Shown: positions 13,120 through 24,047, counted from the stretch's first letter. The stretch: 64,000 bases of DNA from Hyperoodon ampullatus (GCA_949752795.1 OX457060.1:108326949-108390948), one strand, 5' to 3'. The notes: generated by a model not told the origin, from the sequence alone. Numbers and translations: made by a program.

Positions 13120-13275
13120 TCCAGATTAGGGGTTGTTAAACTTAATTGTTCAGAAGAGTCACCTTGAGTATTTGCTAAAAATTTGAATTATCTAATATTA
13201 ATAGACCAGGGTTTAACCTAGAATTTTTTATATTAAATAAGTGTCTAAACTAATTCTGATGCTGTGGTCAAGGGC
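13120..13275. mobile_element. Possible hAT-Charlie MITE remnant
   Basis: Starts AGGGGTTGTTAAACTTAA, has a degraded 'cagaatcacctt...' block (CAGAAGAGTCACCTTGAG), then a TTCTGATGCTGTGGTC block near the end. The layout resembles an old hAT MITE with a 'ggttctcaa' terminus. Divergence prevents a firm family name or orientation. Confidence 0.35.
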
Positions 13276-13286
13276 TTAAGTTTGAA

Positions 13287-13289
13287 TTA

Positions 13290-13320
<31 letters not shown>

Positions 13321-13370
13321 GTATATATATATAGTAATACTATAACTATAGTTATACTATATATATATTA
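13287..13370. repeat. (TA)n-rich tract with short palindromes
   Basis: Alternating TA with interruptions, including ACTATAACTATAGTTATA, which folds on itself. Likely a microsatellite that has decayed. Confidence 0.9.
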
Positions 13371-13469
13371 ATCCATATTTGTGGGATAACAGGATATTGT
13401 GCAGTTTTTCTATGGCATAATTTCATTGACACTAGAGGCAATGTAGCAAAGTAAATGGTAATATACACA

Positions 13470-14460
13470 TAAATTTTGTTTTCTTTTTGAAGCTTTACTG
13501 AGACATGATTAACAGAATAAGCTACAAAGATAAACTGCACAATCAACATAAACCCATGAAATAATAACCATAATCAAGATAATGAACATATTCATCACCC
13601 TCAAAAGTTTCTTGTGCCCATTTATAAGCCCTTGATTTGTCCTTCATAAACCCCCATTCTCACACAACAATTCATGTATTTTCTGTTGCTAATGCTTGTT
13701 TAAATTCCATAGAGTTTTACAGAAATGTAATCATTTAGTAAACACGGTCTTTGTAGTGTACTCATAATATTTTTGAGGTTCATCAATATTGTTATGTGTA
13801 TCGATTGTTCATTCTGTTAGGTTGCTGAGTAGTATTCCATTGTCCAGTTAACTTTTCTCCTGTTGATGGATTTTTGGATTACTTCCAGTTTCAGGCTAAT
13901 ACAAATAGAATGGCTATGGACATTTGTACACACATCTTTGTATTGAAAGCTGTATAAGTAACCTTTTCCCTTTGGTAAATAACTACATATGAAATGGCTG
14001 GGTCATATAGAGGATGTATGATTAACATTTTAGGAAACTGCCAAAGTTGTTGGACCATTGTACATTTCCATTAGCAATGTATGACTATTCCAGCTCCTCT
14101 ACTTTGCTTTTAAACATTTAGTATAAAAAGCCTATTATAACAGCGAAAATTAAAAAGTTAAGTCTGTTCAAATATTTTTAAAATAGCTTATTTCATTTCT
14201 TACTGAGTTTGAGAGTTTTTAAAAATATATTCTGAATACAAGTATTTTACCACATAAAGGTGAAAAATATTATTCCCTATGTTTTATTCCAGAATTTTTT
14301 TTTTTTTTTAGTTTTAGGTTTCATTTAGTCTTTTTTTTTTTTTTTTCTTAGCACAGTGTAAGGTATAGATCAATTTTCTTAAAAACACAGATATTTAACA
14401 GTTTTAGACCATTTCTTTAAAAGACTCCACTGGCAGGTTTAAAATGTAGGTAATTTAAAA
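13470..14460 (-). mobile_element. Antisense old L1 3' portion
   Basis: The + strand reads as reversed L1 from the 3' UTR (GCTTTACTGAGACATGATTA, with TCACCCTCAAAAGTTTC) into ORF2. Blocks include GTAGTATTCCATTGTCCAG, GGCTGGGTCATATAGAGG, GTTTGAGAGTTTTTAAA and AGTTTTAGACCATTTC. It is an older, more diverged subfamily than the L1 copies at 25.4 and 57.4 kb. No open frame of interest remains. Confidence 0.85.
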
Positions 14461-14473
14461 ATACATCATATCG

Positions 14474-14807
14474 GACTTCCCTGGTGGTGCAGTAGTTAAG
14501 AATCCGCCTGCCAACGCAGGAGACACGGGTTCAAGCCCTGGTGGGGGGAGATCCCACATACTGCGGAGCAACCAAGCCTGTGTGCCACAACTACTGAGTC
14601 TGCACTCTAGAGCCCATGAGCCACAACTACTGAAGCCTGCGTGCCCAGAGCCCATGCTCTTCAACAAGAGAAGCCACCACAATGAGAAGCCTGCGTACTG
14701 CAAAGAAGAGTAGCCCCCGCTCACCGCAACTACAGAAAGCCTGCGCACAGCAATGAAGACCCAACGCAGCCAAAAAATAAAATAATTAATTAATTAAAAA
14801 AAAAAAA
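14474..14807 (+). mobile_element. CHR SINE, long form
   Basis: A tRNA-derived SINE transcribed by RNA polymerase III. It starts GACTTCCCTGGTGGTG (A-box part) and carries the B-box GGGTTCAAGCC near 14527. It then shows two diverged CHR body repeats and a distal section CAACGCAGCC, followed by an AT-rich tail ending in poly(A). A perfect 7-bp target-site duplication CATATCG lies at 14467-14473 and 14808-14814. It is longer and more diverged than the other copies here, so probably an older subfamily. Confidence 0.95.
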
Positions 14808-14814
14808 CATATCG

Positions 14815-15692
14815 CCTGTTGATATGTTATTTGACAACTGCATCAGGAATTTGTTGAAGCATTAAATGTGACCAAAATAATTGCTTATCATTTCATTTTA
14901 AAACAGCCTTGGATAATAATAAAATGCAATATTTGCACTCCTAATGCGAGAATAGAAATATGTTTTTAAAGTCTTAAATTTGTCAGAGGATTTTTTGGTT
15001 TTTTTTTTTTTTAATTCTAAGGTTTAAACTTTCCTTAAAAAGAAAAAAAATTGCTGGAAGATATATTTTTTAATTCCTGTAAATAATCTTGGGTCAAATA
15101 ATATTACATAAAAAACTAGAAGGATAAAAAGAATTTTGAAATACTATTTATTTCTACCAACATTGTGGGTCAAACTGAAGAGATCTCCCTACTTAGCTTT
15201 AAACTTTTTTCCTACAACTTAAGAAAGCTGCTTTAATATCCTAAATATAAATGATTCCTATGAATTCAATTATCGCCTTTTTAAAATTTCAACATACCCA
15301 TGCTCATGCCTTTAGCCAATCATACTGTCTAATAAACTTTCATAAATTGAGTTTTGTTGGTGAAAAAATGTGAAATTAGTTTGGTATTATCTGTGGTAGG
15401 AAACAAAAATATTCCTACTATATAACATTATTTCATGTAAACATCACTCGGAATTTATTGTTGTAAAATTTCATGAGCATTTTTTTTAATAAGTAATACC
15501 TTGGGATGTATTTATAAAGACTTAGCTTCTCTGGTAAAAACCCAGGTATATTTTTATGTTTTATATTTCAACTAATTCACATTATTCATATTAGAAAAAT
15601 TCATCAGGCAATGTAGGAATGAATAAACAGAAAAATAAAATATGTGCACTCAAGTGGTGCTAGTGTTGCTGGAACACTGCAATAAAAATTTT
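14815..15692. other. Unique AT-rich DNA, nothing recognised
   Basis: No gene or named repeat is seen; it contains a T-run at 15000-15012. Confidence 0.5.
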
Positions 15693-15702
15693 AAATGCAT
15701 TT

Positions 15703-16119
15703 TCCTGTCCTACACCTAGGTTCTTCAGAACCTTTTTTTTTTTTTTTTTAAATTTAGATTCCATATACATGTGTGAGCAGACAGGAATAAAGACGTAGAA
15801 AATGGACTTAAGGACACGGGGAGGGGGAAGTGTAAGCTTGGACAAAGTGAGAGAGTGGAATGGACATACATACACTACCAAATGTAAAATAGATAGCTAG
15901 TGGGAAGCAGCTGCATAGCACAGGGAGATCAGCTGGGTGCTTTGTAACCACCTAGAGGGGTGGGATAGGGAGGGTAGGAGGGAGATGAGAGAGGGAGGGG
16001 ATATGGGGACATATGTATACATATAGCTGATTCACTTGTTATACAGCAGAAACTAACACAACATTATAAAGCATTATACTCCAATAAAGATGTAAAAATA
16101 ATAAAAATAAAACAAAATA
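15703..16119 (+). mobile_element. Short L1 with inverted 5' end
   Basis: The 3' part (from about 15779) is L1 3' UTR on the + strand, ending in CCAATAAAGATGT and an AT-rich tail. The 5' part (15703 to about 15778) is the reverse complement of the immediately upstream L1 sequence, with ATTCCATATACATGTG and a T-run matching the A-run of the sibling copy near 25572. A 10-bp duplication AAATGCATTT flanks the whole unit (15693-15702 and 16120-16129). This is the structure expected from twin priming during insertion. Confidence 0.93.
15957..15982 (+). other. G-quadruplex-type motif in L1 3' UTR
   Basis: Five or more runs of three to four G separated by 1-3 nt (GGGGTGGGATAGGGAGGG then AGGAGGG). The same motif is present at 25795-25820 and 46691-46720. 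Mammalian L1 3' UTRs are known to carry such G-rich tracts. Confidence 0.75.
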
Positions 16120-16144
16120 AAATGCATTTGTCCTCTCCAGTACT

Positions 16145-16320
16145 TTTAAAAGATTTTAAAATTTAAAATTTAAAATTTTAAAATTAAAAACATACAATCA
16201 TTTAAACAAGGTTACCAAAAAAATCATAGTAATATAAGGAAATGTGTGGTATTATTGGTAGAGATGATAAGTGCTCTGAGAGTTCAAAAGAGAGGGAGCA
16301 ATTCATCCAGTTCAACACTT
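16145..16320. other. AT-rich DNA with AAATTTAA short repeats
   Basis: Self-complementary TTTAAAATTTAAAATTT repeats at about 16150-16185; otherwise nothing is recognised. Confidence 0.6.
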
Positions 16321-16400
16321 CTACAGTATAATAGAAAAATAGACTGAGAGGTTAGGTGAAGTAGACAAGTTCACACTGCTGGTTAATGGCCCAAATATTT
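16320..16400 (+). repeat. MIR-like fragment
   Basis: AGACTGAGAGGTTAGGTGAAG then AGTTCACACTGCTGGTTAATGGC resembles the 'aactgaggcacagagaggtta...cacagctagtaa' core of MIR. Confidence 0.5.
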
Positions 16401-16789
16401 TTCTGTGATAAGGAAATCCTTGTGAGTCCAGGCATCATAAAAATTTCTAGCAATTCTTTGAAAATGTAGGGTTTCTCTTATGTGAACCTGAAATAGAACT
16501 ACAGTAGGAATGACTTTATTTCTACCATATATTAAAATATTATCCTCAAGATGAATTAATCAGAAGAGCTGTGAGAAATGAGTTATCTCCTAAACAGCAT
16601 CCAAGAAAAATGATTTTTGTGTTTTTAAAGATTAAGAAGAGCTGGTAAACATTACTAAGCAAGAAAACTAAATCTCTAATTCTCAAATATGTCATCATTT
16701 TCCTTTCAAAAAGACCGATCTGAAAGTGAATTCTGTCACAAAATACATTTTTAAGGAATGGTTTAAGAATTATTAGTTGTAATACATGC

Positions 16790-16925
16790 AAATATATAAA
16801 AATATTTAATATATTTACATTTAAATATATTTTATATTGTTATATGATAATATATGTAATTGTATATATATACATATATATATACAATTATATATATGTG
16901 TATATACACACACACATACACAATT
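16790..16925. repeat. (TA)n-rich tract
   Basis: Long run of ATATAT variants ending in a short CACACACAC; includes an imperfect palindrome around 16856-16896. Confidence 0.9.
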
Positions 16926-16952
16926 TGGAAATTTTAGAAAAATAAATGTGCA

Positions 16953-17260
16953 TATTTGCTTTTTACAGCTGCCATGACTAAATACCACAAACTGGGTGGC
17001 TTAAACAATAGAAATTTATTATTGCACAGTTCTGGAGGCCAGAAGTCTGAATTCAAAGTGTTGAGAGGGTTTGTTCCTGAGGACTGTATCTCTCTCCTTA
17101 GCTTGTAGATGACTGTCTTCTCCCTGTGTCCTTACATAGTCTTCCCTCTGGGTGTGCAGTCTTTGTGTTCAAATTACCCCTGGTCACAATATGAGATAAT
17201 GAGGTTTAGGACTACAATGTATGTTTTTGGGAGAAGGAGGGCATAATCCACCCTATAACA
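16953..17260 (-). mobile_element. MLT1-type MaLR solo LTR, antisense
   Basis: The + strand carries the reversed MaLR LTR 3' end: GCTGCCATGACTAAATACC, ACAAACTGGGTGGCTTAAAC, TTCTGGAGGCCAGAAGTC, the GTCTTCTCCCTGTGTCC block, and a final CACCCTATAACA. It is slightly shorter than a full LTR because of an internal deletion in the middle. LTR of an ancient ERVL-like element; no internal retroviral sequence is next to it. Confidence 0.88.
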
Positions 17261-17881
17261 TAAAGTTATGGTTATATAAAATTATAAACTAATATGAATA
17301 TTTTTGTATCACCACAGAAATAATACCAGATCAATTGATATCTATCTATCTATACAAATCTGCTGAAGAGGATTTCTTTAAACTTAATATTTTCAAGGTT
17401 CAGTCTATCTAGTAAATATTTTAGTTGGTTTAGATGTGTCAGGATCCAATTCCTTTTATGATTTTAGCCTGTAACATCCAAAATCTAATCCCTTCTATTT
17501 CAGAATTTGTGACACTTGAGGAAATCTCTGTGTAAAAAGCTGATTGATTTGGAAGAAGAAAGTCTGTCATAATTTGGTCATCATGCTGTATCCAGTACGA
17601 ATTGGAAACGTGGAAATAACCCAAAAGTTGTTACTGGTAGTGCTGTGGACTTTGGAACATTCTAATTACTGTCAGAAAATCCCAGCAAAGAGGAGGCAGT
17701 TTGGCAGACCAAGATGGAAATTTTAATTTTACTTCCAGCTTATACAAGCAGAAACTTATTTATTTAAATTAAGTTAAAGTGATAGTCACCTTTTTTTTTC
17801 TTAATTCATTTCCAGTAAAACAGTATATGTTAGAATCATATAAATATCTCAAGAAACTTTTTATTGTTTAAAAATCCTTAG
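17261..17881. other. Unique AT-rich DNA, nothing recognised
   Basis: No gene or named repeat is recognised. Confidence 0.5.
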
Positions 17882-17907
17882 GGTTTTGTTTTGTTTTGTT
17901 TTGTTTG
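17882..17907. repeat. (TTTTG)n short tandem repeat
   Basis: Four to five units of TTTTG/GTTTT. Confidence 0.9.
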
Positions 17908-17944
17908 GGTCACAACATTTTTTGTGTATATATATGTATATATA

Positions 17945-18030
17945 TTTTTTAAACTTTTTATTTTATATTGGAGTATAGCCGATTAACAGCATTGTGATAA
18001 TTTCAGGTGCACAACAGTTTTGACCTGTAA
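17945..18030 (-). mobile_element. Antisense L1 3' UTR scrap
   Basis: AACTTTTTATTTTATATTGG, AGTATAGCCGATTAACA and TTTCAGGTGCACAAC form the reversed terminal 3' UTR of a cetartiodactyl L1. Confidence 0.7.
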
Positions 18031-18605
18031 GATATCAGGTATTGTTTAGATAAGAGTTCATGTAAAACACTAAGGGTTTCAGAGACATAACACATTATAA
18101 GAGCCATTTTACTTGTTACCAGAGAACCACAGAATGGCACTAAGACATTTCCCCAACTTGAAATAATTAGCTAAAAATGACAACTAGAAGGCTAATTCCT
18201 CTCTTCAAGGATGCAGAAAGAAATCTTCTGTCTGAAAACAATACTCACAGAGATTCATCTAGAAAGCTTGAAAAACATTTCCATGTTATATAATATTATG
18301 TCTGAAGTTTAGCTGTTAAATTAAATGGAGAGTACTGGGGCAGAAGCGCCACGTGAGTGCCAACTCAGATATTGAAAGCATCTCAGTCTCTGAGAAATAT
18401 TGCCATGTTATTTCAGTCTTAAAACAGAGGTTATTTGAGAAGGAGAGGAGAATGGAGGGAGACAGAGAAGGTTAAGATGTGACATATTTATCACTCCTAC
18501 TTCAACTTCAGTTGATTCAATAATAGACATTTACTATACTTCAAACACGAGGTCACACTTTTCATCAACCATTTTCTTACACATTTGTTTAACTCTAAAT
18601 TCAAA
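18031..18605. other. Unique DNA, nothing recognised
   Basis: No gene or named repeat is recognised. Confidence 0.5.
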
Positions 18606-18609
18606 TTCT

Positions 18610-18745
18610 AATTCATTTATTTGCTATTGAGAGCAACATATAAGTCCCTTAAAGGAAGGCCCTGTGTCTTTTATCTGAGTCTCGATGCCTGGCACAGTCA
18701 CTGGAACACAGTGGGCACTCAATAAATATTTGTTAAGGGGAGAAA
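18610..18745 (+). repeat. L2 3' end
   Basis: AGGAAGGCCCTGTGTCTTTT, GATGCCTGGCACAGTCACTG and CACTCAATAAATATTTGTTA match the last ~120 bp of L2 in order. Confidence 0.85.
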
Positions 18746-18927
18746 TTTGAAAGAAATGGCATAGAATAATTTTTAAAATCAGGGCACCTGATAGAAAATT
18801 AAGTGACAACCTATTCAAGGTAGACATTCACTATTCATTCATGGTTTAGAAAAGTAATTCACTGATATTAAAAACCACAAAGGGAGAGTGGAAAAAATAC
18901 AAAAATTTACTCAAGAGGTCACAGCTG

Positions 18928-18989
18928 AAAGGGAGGAGAGGAAGGTATGGAGGGAGGAAGGAAGGAAGGAAGGGAAGATGCAGCGAGCG

Positions 18990-19026
<37 letters not shown>
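18928..19026 (+). repeat. Polypurine tract (GGAA)n and (GA)n
   Basis: A purine-rich stretch with GGAA units at about 18952-18975 and an uninterrupted (GA)~16 at 18994-19026. The opposing 72- and 67-codon frames encode only Glu/Arg and Ser/Leu runs and are artefacts. Mirror-repeat purine tracts of this kind can form triplex DNA. Confidence 0.95.
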
Positions 19027-19030
<4 letters not shown>

Positions 19031-19079
19031 CACTTCTACTGAAGTTCATGTGTCAGGAGTTAAGTTGAACACTCAAGCT

Positions 19080-19275
19080 ATTAACTCATTTAATTCTGAA
19101 ATCTGAAAATAATTCTATGGAAGGGGCGTTATTCTTTTCTACCGAAGAGGATCCTGAAGATCTGAGAGGTTATAGGACTTGCTCAATGGGAGAGCTAGTA
19201 GTAGGTGACCATGATTCAAAACCACATCTCTCTGCTTCACAGCTTGCACTATTGCCACTATTCTATATTGAACAC
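19080..19275 (+). repeat. MIR SINE
   Basis: CTCATTTAATTCTGAAA, a degraded 'ccattttac' section, GAGAGGTTATAGGACTTGCTC and GAGAGCTAGTAGTAGGTGACC follow MIR order, ending in a 'ctctgcttca...ttgcactattgccact' block. Confidence 0.75.
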
Positions 19276-20209
19276 AGAGCAACCCGTGTTGCTAGACTTT
19301 TCCAGGTAGGAAAAATTAGACAAAGTTTAAACCTTCTTGTTTTGATTTTTAATTTTATATAGACTCTGGCTCTGTGCAGAACCAGCAGCAGAGGGCAAGG
19401 TCTTGCAGAGCTGGCAGGAGAGAGCACATTGAGATAAATTGAGCATACAGTTAATTAATGGGAAATAAGACTGTGACACTGCTGCTGAATTCAAAGGCTA
19501 GACTTGATGCTCCAATTTCTGTGGAAGCTGGGACAGTGCAAATAGGGAGAAGATGCTCACAGAATGTTTTTAACTATAGACATCTGCAAGTGTAAATTGG
19601 AATACAGCCAAGATGAATAGAAAACAATCTGGTAAGAGAATACAAAGCTCCTATTCCTCTTTCAACATAGAATCATGCTCATTTAAAATATTATGTCCAG
19701 GTGACATATTTGGAGGCTCAGAGTTAAAATAGCCTAGGGAAAAATTATGTAAACAACAACTTGTCATATTTTATTTATACAACATATATGTTTTTTAAAG
19801 AAAGTACATTTTTGCCCCTATCTAATTCACTATTATTTCAGGAGAAGTATGGCTCAAAAGGCTATGATTTATTTTGGGTGCTTTTTCCAGACTACACACA
19901 AAGTCCTTGTCAAGATTCAACAAGACTGTATTTAACTGATACAGCTACTAAGAAGAGTCAATGTGGTATGTGGAAGCAGTGTAAAGGGCTCAGAATCCAA
20001 CAGACTTGATTTTGACACTTGGTTCTGTTACTTAAGTGCTTTGTGACTTTGCATACTTGATTTAAAAATTTTAAGTCTCAATCCCATATACTGCTAATAA
20101 CCAGTAATATATATATTTTCCTCACAAAGGGAGAAAAAAAGTGAAAGCACTTTGTAAACAATAAGGTCTTACACAAATCTCTATTGTTCTTTTTATCCAT
20201 ATTTATCCA
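19276..20209. other. Unique DNA, nothing recognised
   Basis: No gene or named repeat is recognised; an 82-codon frame at 19761-20009 shows no domain. Confidence 0.5.
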
Positions 20210-20340
20210 AATATGTCTTGAGTACTAGTTTCTGAGCCAGCACTGTGATAGGTGCAGCAGACATACAATAGACTTAAGTCCTGCACTCTTGCCACTGAGG
20301 GCTAATGGTGGGGGTGGACGGTAGAGAGCAATATAAATGC
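20210..20340 (+). repeat. Old dispersed repeat, family uncertain
   Basis: TTGAGTACTAGTTTCTGAGCC, CACTGTGATAGGTGCAG and a 'gacatacaatagac' block have the look of the mammalian 'tgagcacctactatgtgccaggcactg...ggatacag' element class. Too degraded for a family name. Confidence 0.4.
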
Positions 20341-20659
20341 ATTGTCTTTATTAGCAGTGGCACAGCCAGTATTATTCTGGATGATAGATTCTATATTAGG
20401 AAATTTACTTAGGTTATTTCATATTATACTGTCAACAACTTTATTCTCTCAACAACCATTATCCTCATATTGCCATAGACAGACGACTACTATGGGAAGA
20501 ATTGAAAGCTGGTTTAATCAGCCATATATTTCACAAAGACGACTGTGACTTTTCTAGAGAAGCCAACATAGTGACCAAGAATATTGGAGTAATGATAACA
20601 AGTTATGTTGGTTTCTTTCAGCATTATTATGAAAGACAGAGATGTTTCCTATAAGTATA

Positions 20660-20965
20660 TACAATGATTCTAGAAATATATTGGAGGTAGAATTGATATG
20701 AGTTTGTAATTGCATATTCTGGTGGTGAACATGGGATCCAGAGAGAGGCTGAAACAACACAGGGATGTGGTAGGAAGATGGGAGGATTTGTTTAGTTTTG
20801 AACCCATCTTTAAAGTCCTCATGGTATGTGCAAGCAGAATCGTCAGGTAGGCAGTGTGATACATAGGTCATGAGTAAGATATGAACTGTTGAGTGATAGG
20901 AGATGACAGCTATGACACAATCTGGAGGAACACCAACATAACAGAGCAGAAGAAAGTGGAACCTG
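20660..20965 (-). repeat. Antisense L2 internal fragment
   Basis: TTGGAGGTAGAATTGATATG and GTCAGGTAGGCAGTGTGATAC resemble reversed L2 internal blocks in proper order. A 138-codon antisense frame at 20554-20970 overlaps it and has no recognisable domain. Confidence 0.5.
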
Positions 20966-21309
20966 AACATGAGACCAGAAAGCAGTGCTAAGACAAGTAA
21001 AAGGAATACTAAGAAAATACCTAGACAAAGGAGTTAAAGGGACAGAGTATTCCAAGAAATATATAGTATTCTTGAAATGCTCTGTCCCTTTATATGTGTG
21101 TGTGTATATATATGTATAATTAGAATTAAATGCTATCAGATAGGTCTAGTTTAAGTAAGGTGTTAAGGATTTCCTTTGAATTTAGTCAAAAGGAAGTTGT
21201 TGATAAGCGTCGTAAAATATTTTCAGAGGAATGTGTAGAGAGTAGTAAAGAAAAATTACTAACTAAAAGGAAAACTATTTCTCTCTCTATCCTCACAACA
21301 TTTCTGACA

Positions 21310-22096
21310 CAAATGTATGGGGGTTTCTCCTATACCAACAAATTTTCCAGCTCTCGGGATTCCACCAATTTGGTGTCTACAATTAAGTTCCGAAACTATC
21401 CAGAGTCAGAAAGCCCCCCAACCACCCCCAGGTTAAGGGTCAAGTCCCAAAAGACTGCTTCCCATTTCAGATGTCAGTCACAGGTCTGGGTCTCCTGTAC
21501 ACTTGACTCACCTGCTATAAACCTTAGGTTGCCAAGACCCCCTCCTTGGGTTGGATAATTTGCTATAAGGGCTCACAGAACTCAGAAAAGCATGGCACTT
21601 ACTATTAGCAGTTTTTGTAAAGGGTACAATTCAGGAACAGTCAAATGGAAAAACGTATGGCAAGGTTTCTGGGAAGTAGTGTGGCATTTCCATGCCCTCC
21701 AAGAGCACCAATGTCCCAGTGTCTCAATGTGTTCAGCAACCTGGAAGTTCTCCAAACCTCTTTATTTAGGTTTTTTATGGATTTTCCATTATTTGGGCAG
21801 GATGGATTAAATCTTTGGCCATTGATGATTAATTTTTAATGCCCAGTCCATCTCCCCTCCCTAGTGGTTTAAGAGTTCCAACCCTCCAATCATAAGGTTG
21901 GTTCTTCTGGCAACCAACTCACATCCTCCAAGTTTCACCTAATTAGCATAAACACAGGTTTGGTTAAAAGGGGCTAATTATGAATAACAAAAGATGCTCC
22001 TTTTATCCCTAGGACTCAGGAAATTCCAAGGATTTTAGAAGCTGTGTGCCAGGAACCTGGAACAAAGACTAAATATATATTTCTTATTATATCACA
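21310..22096 (-). mobile_element. Ancient LTR remnant (ERV class uncertain)
   Basis: About 0.8 kb looks like a solo LTR in reverse. On the minus strand it would begin TGTGATATAATAAG. On the + strand come an 'ACAATTCAGGAACAG...AAATGG' block, 'CACCAATGTCCCAG', 'GGCCATTGATGATTAA', CCAACCCTCCAATCATAAGG, GGTTCTTCTGGCAACCAAC and finally ACAAAGACTAAATATATATT. I recall this arrangement from mammalian ERV LTR consensus sequences but cannot fix the family. No gag, pol or env reading frame is recognisable beside it. Confidence 0.55.
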
Positions 22097-22760
22097 GGTA
22101 GAGATTACATCAGATTGCACAGTGAGTACGACTGTAGAAATGAAAACAATAAGTATAAACAACTTTTCAAGAATATCCATGCTATGGGAATCAGGATTAG
22201 AAAGGCTAAGAAAGCTGAATTAAAAAGGGAAAATTGCTTTGTCGGAATTGTATGAAGTGTTAAAATGGGCAGGACAAATCCACAGACTAGGAGAAATTCA
22301 GATAGAAGTAAATCATCCCAATGAGAGTATAATGACAATAGTTTCCTTGGAGTCAATAGGGACTTTTACTGGCCACCCCAGAGTGTCTGGATATGCAAGC
22401 AATTTCATGTCTTTTTTTTTCAGGATTAGTCCTCATTGAACGAGTTTGAACTTCTTATCCCATCCAAGAGCTTCTTATCTCGGCATCTTTGTTTTAGGCC
22501 AGAACCCCTGTCCTGATATGGGCTCCATCTGTTTATCCACCTCATCAGAATGGGTCTCAGTGATTAGTCTTGGAGGCCATTTTCAAGAGCTCTGTCTGAA
22601 GACAGAGATTTCTTTATAAAGGCAAGGAATAAAGGAAATACTTAAAAAAAAAAAAGATGTCATATACAGAACAGAAATCATTATACTATTTTTCCCCATT
22701 GTTTTTGCATACTTATCTATTTACACTTTCAGAATGGACATTTCTACTAACAATATCCTG
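22097..22760. other. Unassigned DNA beside the LTR
   Basis: No clear gene. Could be degraded internal ERV sequence given its position, but I see no retroviral motif in any frame. Confidence 0.35.
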
Positions 22761-22826
22761 AGCCTGATGACAATTTGCAGGCAAGGGATTGTGGCATTAT
22801 GAGCAAATACTTTGTGTCATCAGGCT
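22761..22826. other. 66-nt precursor-like hairpin
   Basis: AGCCTGATGACAATTTGC (22761-22778) pairs with GCAAAT (22803-22808) and TGTCATCAGGCT (22815-22826). The result is an 18-bp stem broken only by a 6-nt bulge on the 3' side, with a 24-nt loop. Shape and size recall a small-RNA precursor or a MITE relic. There is no expression evidence. Confidence 0.55.
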
Positions 22827-23810
22827 GCCAATGGCTAAAAATGAAAAACTTTTCACCAAAGGTGTAGACTCATTGTGAGAATTACAGGCTGTGAATTAGA
22901 AAGCATTCCTCTACATGAGATGTGTGTTCAAGTGTAGAGCTTGAAACCCATGCCTTGAGTTTTGCATGGAAAGAAGAAGACATGACTGAAAGATGACAAC
23001 AACTAAACTGACATCTTGAAGTAAAAAGAATAGGACATGCTTTCTAAAATAAGAAGGCAAATAAAACTGGATATTTTTGAGTTATTTTTTTATATAATAT
23101 TGAATTATATTCTTATACCATTATTGAGATTGATAAACTTGCTGGAAGACCTTTATATTATATTACAACTATTAGGTATTTTGAAACATGCTTTGACCCT
23201 TAGATAAATAAGTTGCTTCCATAAAGCATTACTTAATTCTAGATGTAATTTATTATAAAATTCTTGATACTTCTGTTCACTGGGCATACATGTAAATAAC
23301 ATTTTTAGCATGGGCAAAACTTACAGATTCTAGTTTATCAAATAATACATATGATTTAGGATAAATATATAAAATACTACTCCATGCTTTAAGTGTGAAA
23401 AATATGACAGGAATACAAATTATTTGGTTTAAAAAGACATAGTATTTATACAATGAGATCTAAAAGTTAGAAGTTTTATATTTTATTTAGAACTTATTAT
23501 TCTGTAATAGATCTCCTTAGGCTTCATTTCCTCTTAATTCTGAAAAACAGCATTCTTTATTCATGCACTGACTGATCAAAGACTTACATGTAGCACAGTT
23601 CAGATTAGAAAAACAGATCTTGAGATTCATAAGCCCAATTCATGAAAAATTAATAGGGTCAAATCATATTGTTTTCTATATTTTCTTGCGAAAAACATGA
23701 AAAAATAAAATTGAGGACAACATAATACTTCATATAATTTTTAAAGAGAAAGTAATATTTTTAACCAATAGACACCTCCTCTATAATATTAGCTAAAATA
23801 AAGATAAATT
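22827..23810. other. Unique AT-rich DNA, nothing recognised
   Basis: No gene or named repeat is recognised. Confidence 0.5.
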
Positions 23811-23823
23811 AGAAATACATTTA

Positions 23824-24034
23824 GGGCTTCCCTGGTGGCACAGTGGTTGAGAGTCTGCCTGCTGATGCAGGGGACACGGGTTCGTGCCTTGGTCCGGGAA
23901 GATCCCACACGCTGCGGAGCGGCTAGGCCCGTGAGCCATGGCCGCTGAGCCTGCACGTCCGGAGCCTGTGCTCCACAACGGGAGAGGCCACAACAGTGAG
24001 AGGCCCGCGTATGGCAAAAAAAAGAAAAAAAAAA
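23824..24034 (+). mobile_element. CHR SINE, short form
   Basis: Full-length tRNA-derived SINE: start GGGCTTCCCTGGTGGCACAG, B-box ACACGGGTTCGTGCC, tRNA-unrelated body ending GGCCCGCGTATGGC, and a poly(A) tail with G interruptions. A perfect 13-bp target-site duplication AGAAATACATTTA sits at 23811-23823 and 24035-24047. Most CpGs of the family body are retained, consistent with a moderately recent insertion. Confidence 0.97.
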
Positions 24035-24047
24035 AGAAATACATTTA

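Noticed and set aside
20554..20970. 138-codon antisense frame
   Set aside because: No domain, signal or conserved motif; overlaps a probable antisense L2 fragment.
21130..21558. 142-codon frame entering the LTR remnant
   Set aside because: No recognisable retroviral or host domain; the second half reads through LTR-like sequence. Length is compatible with chance.
21310..22760. Intact endogenous retrovirus
   Set aside because: Only LTR-like sequence is visible; no gag, pol or env motif and no second matching LTR within the window.
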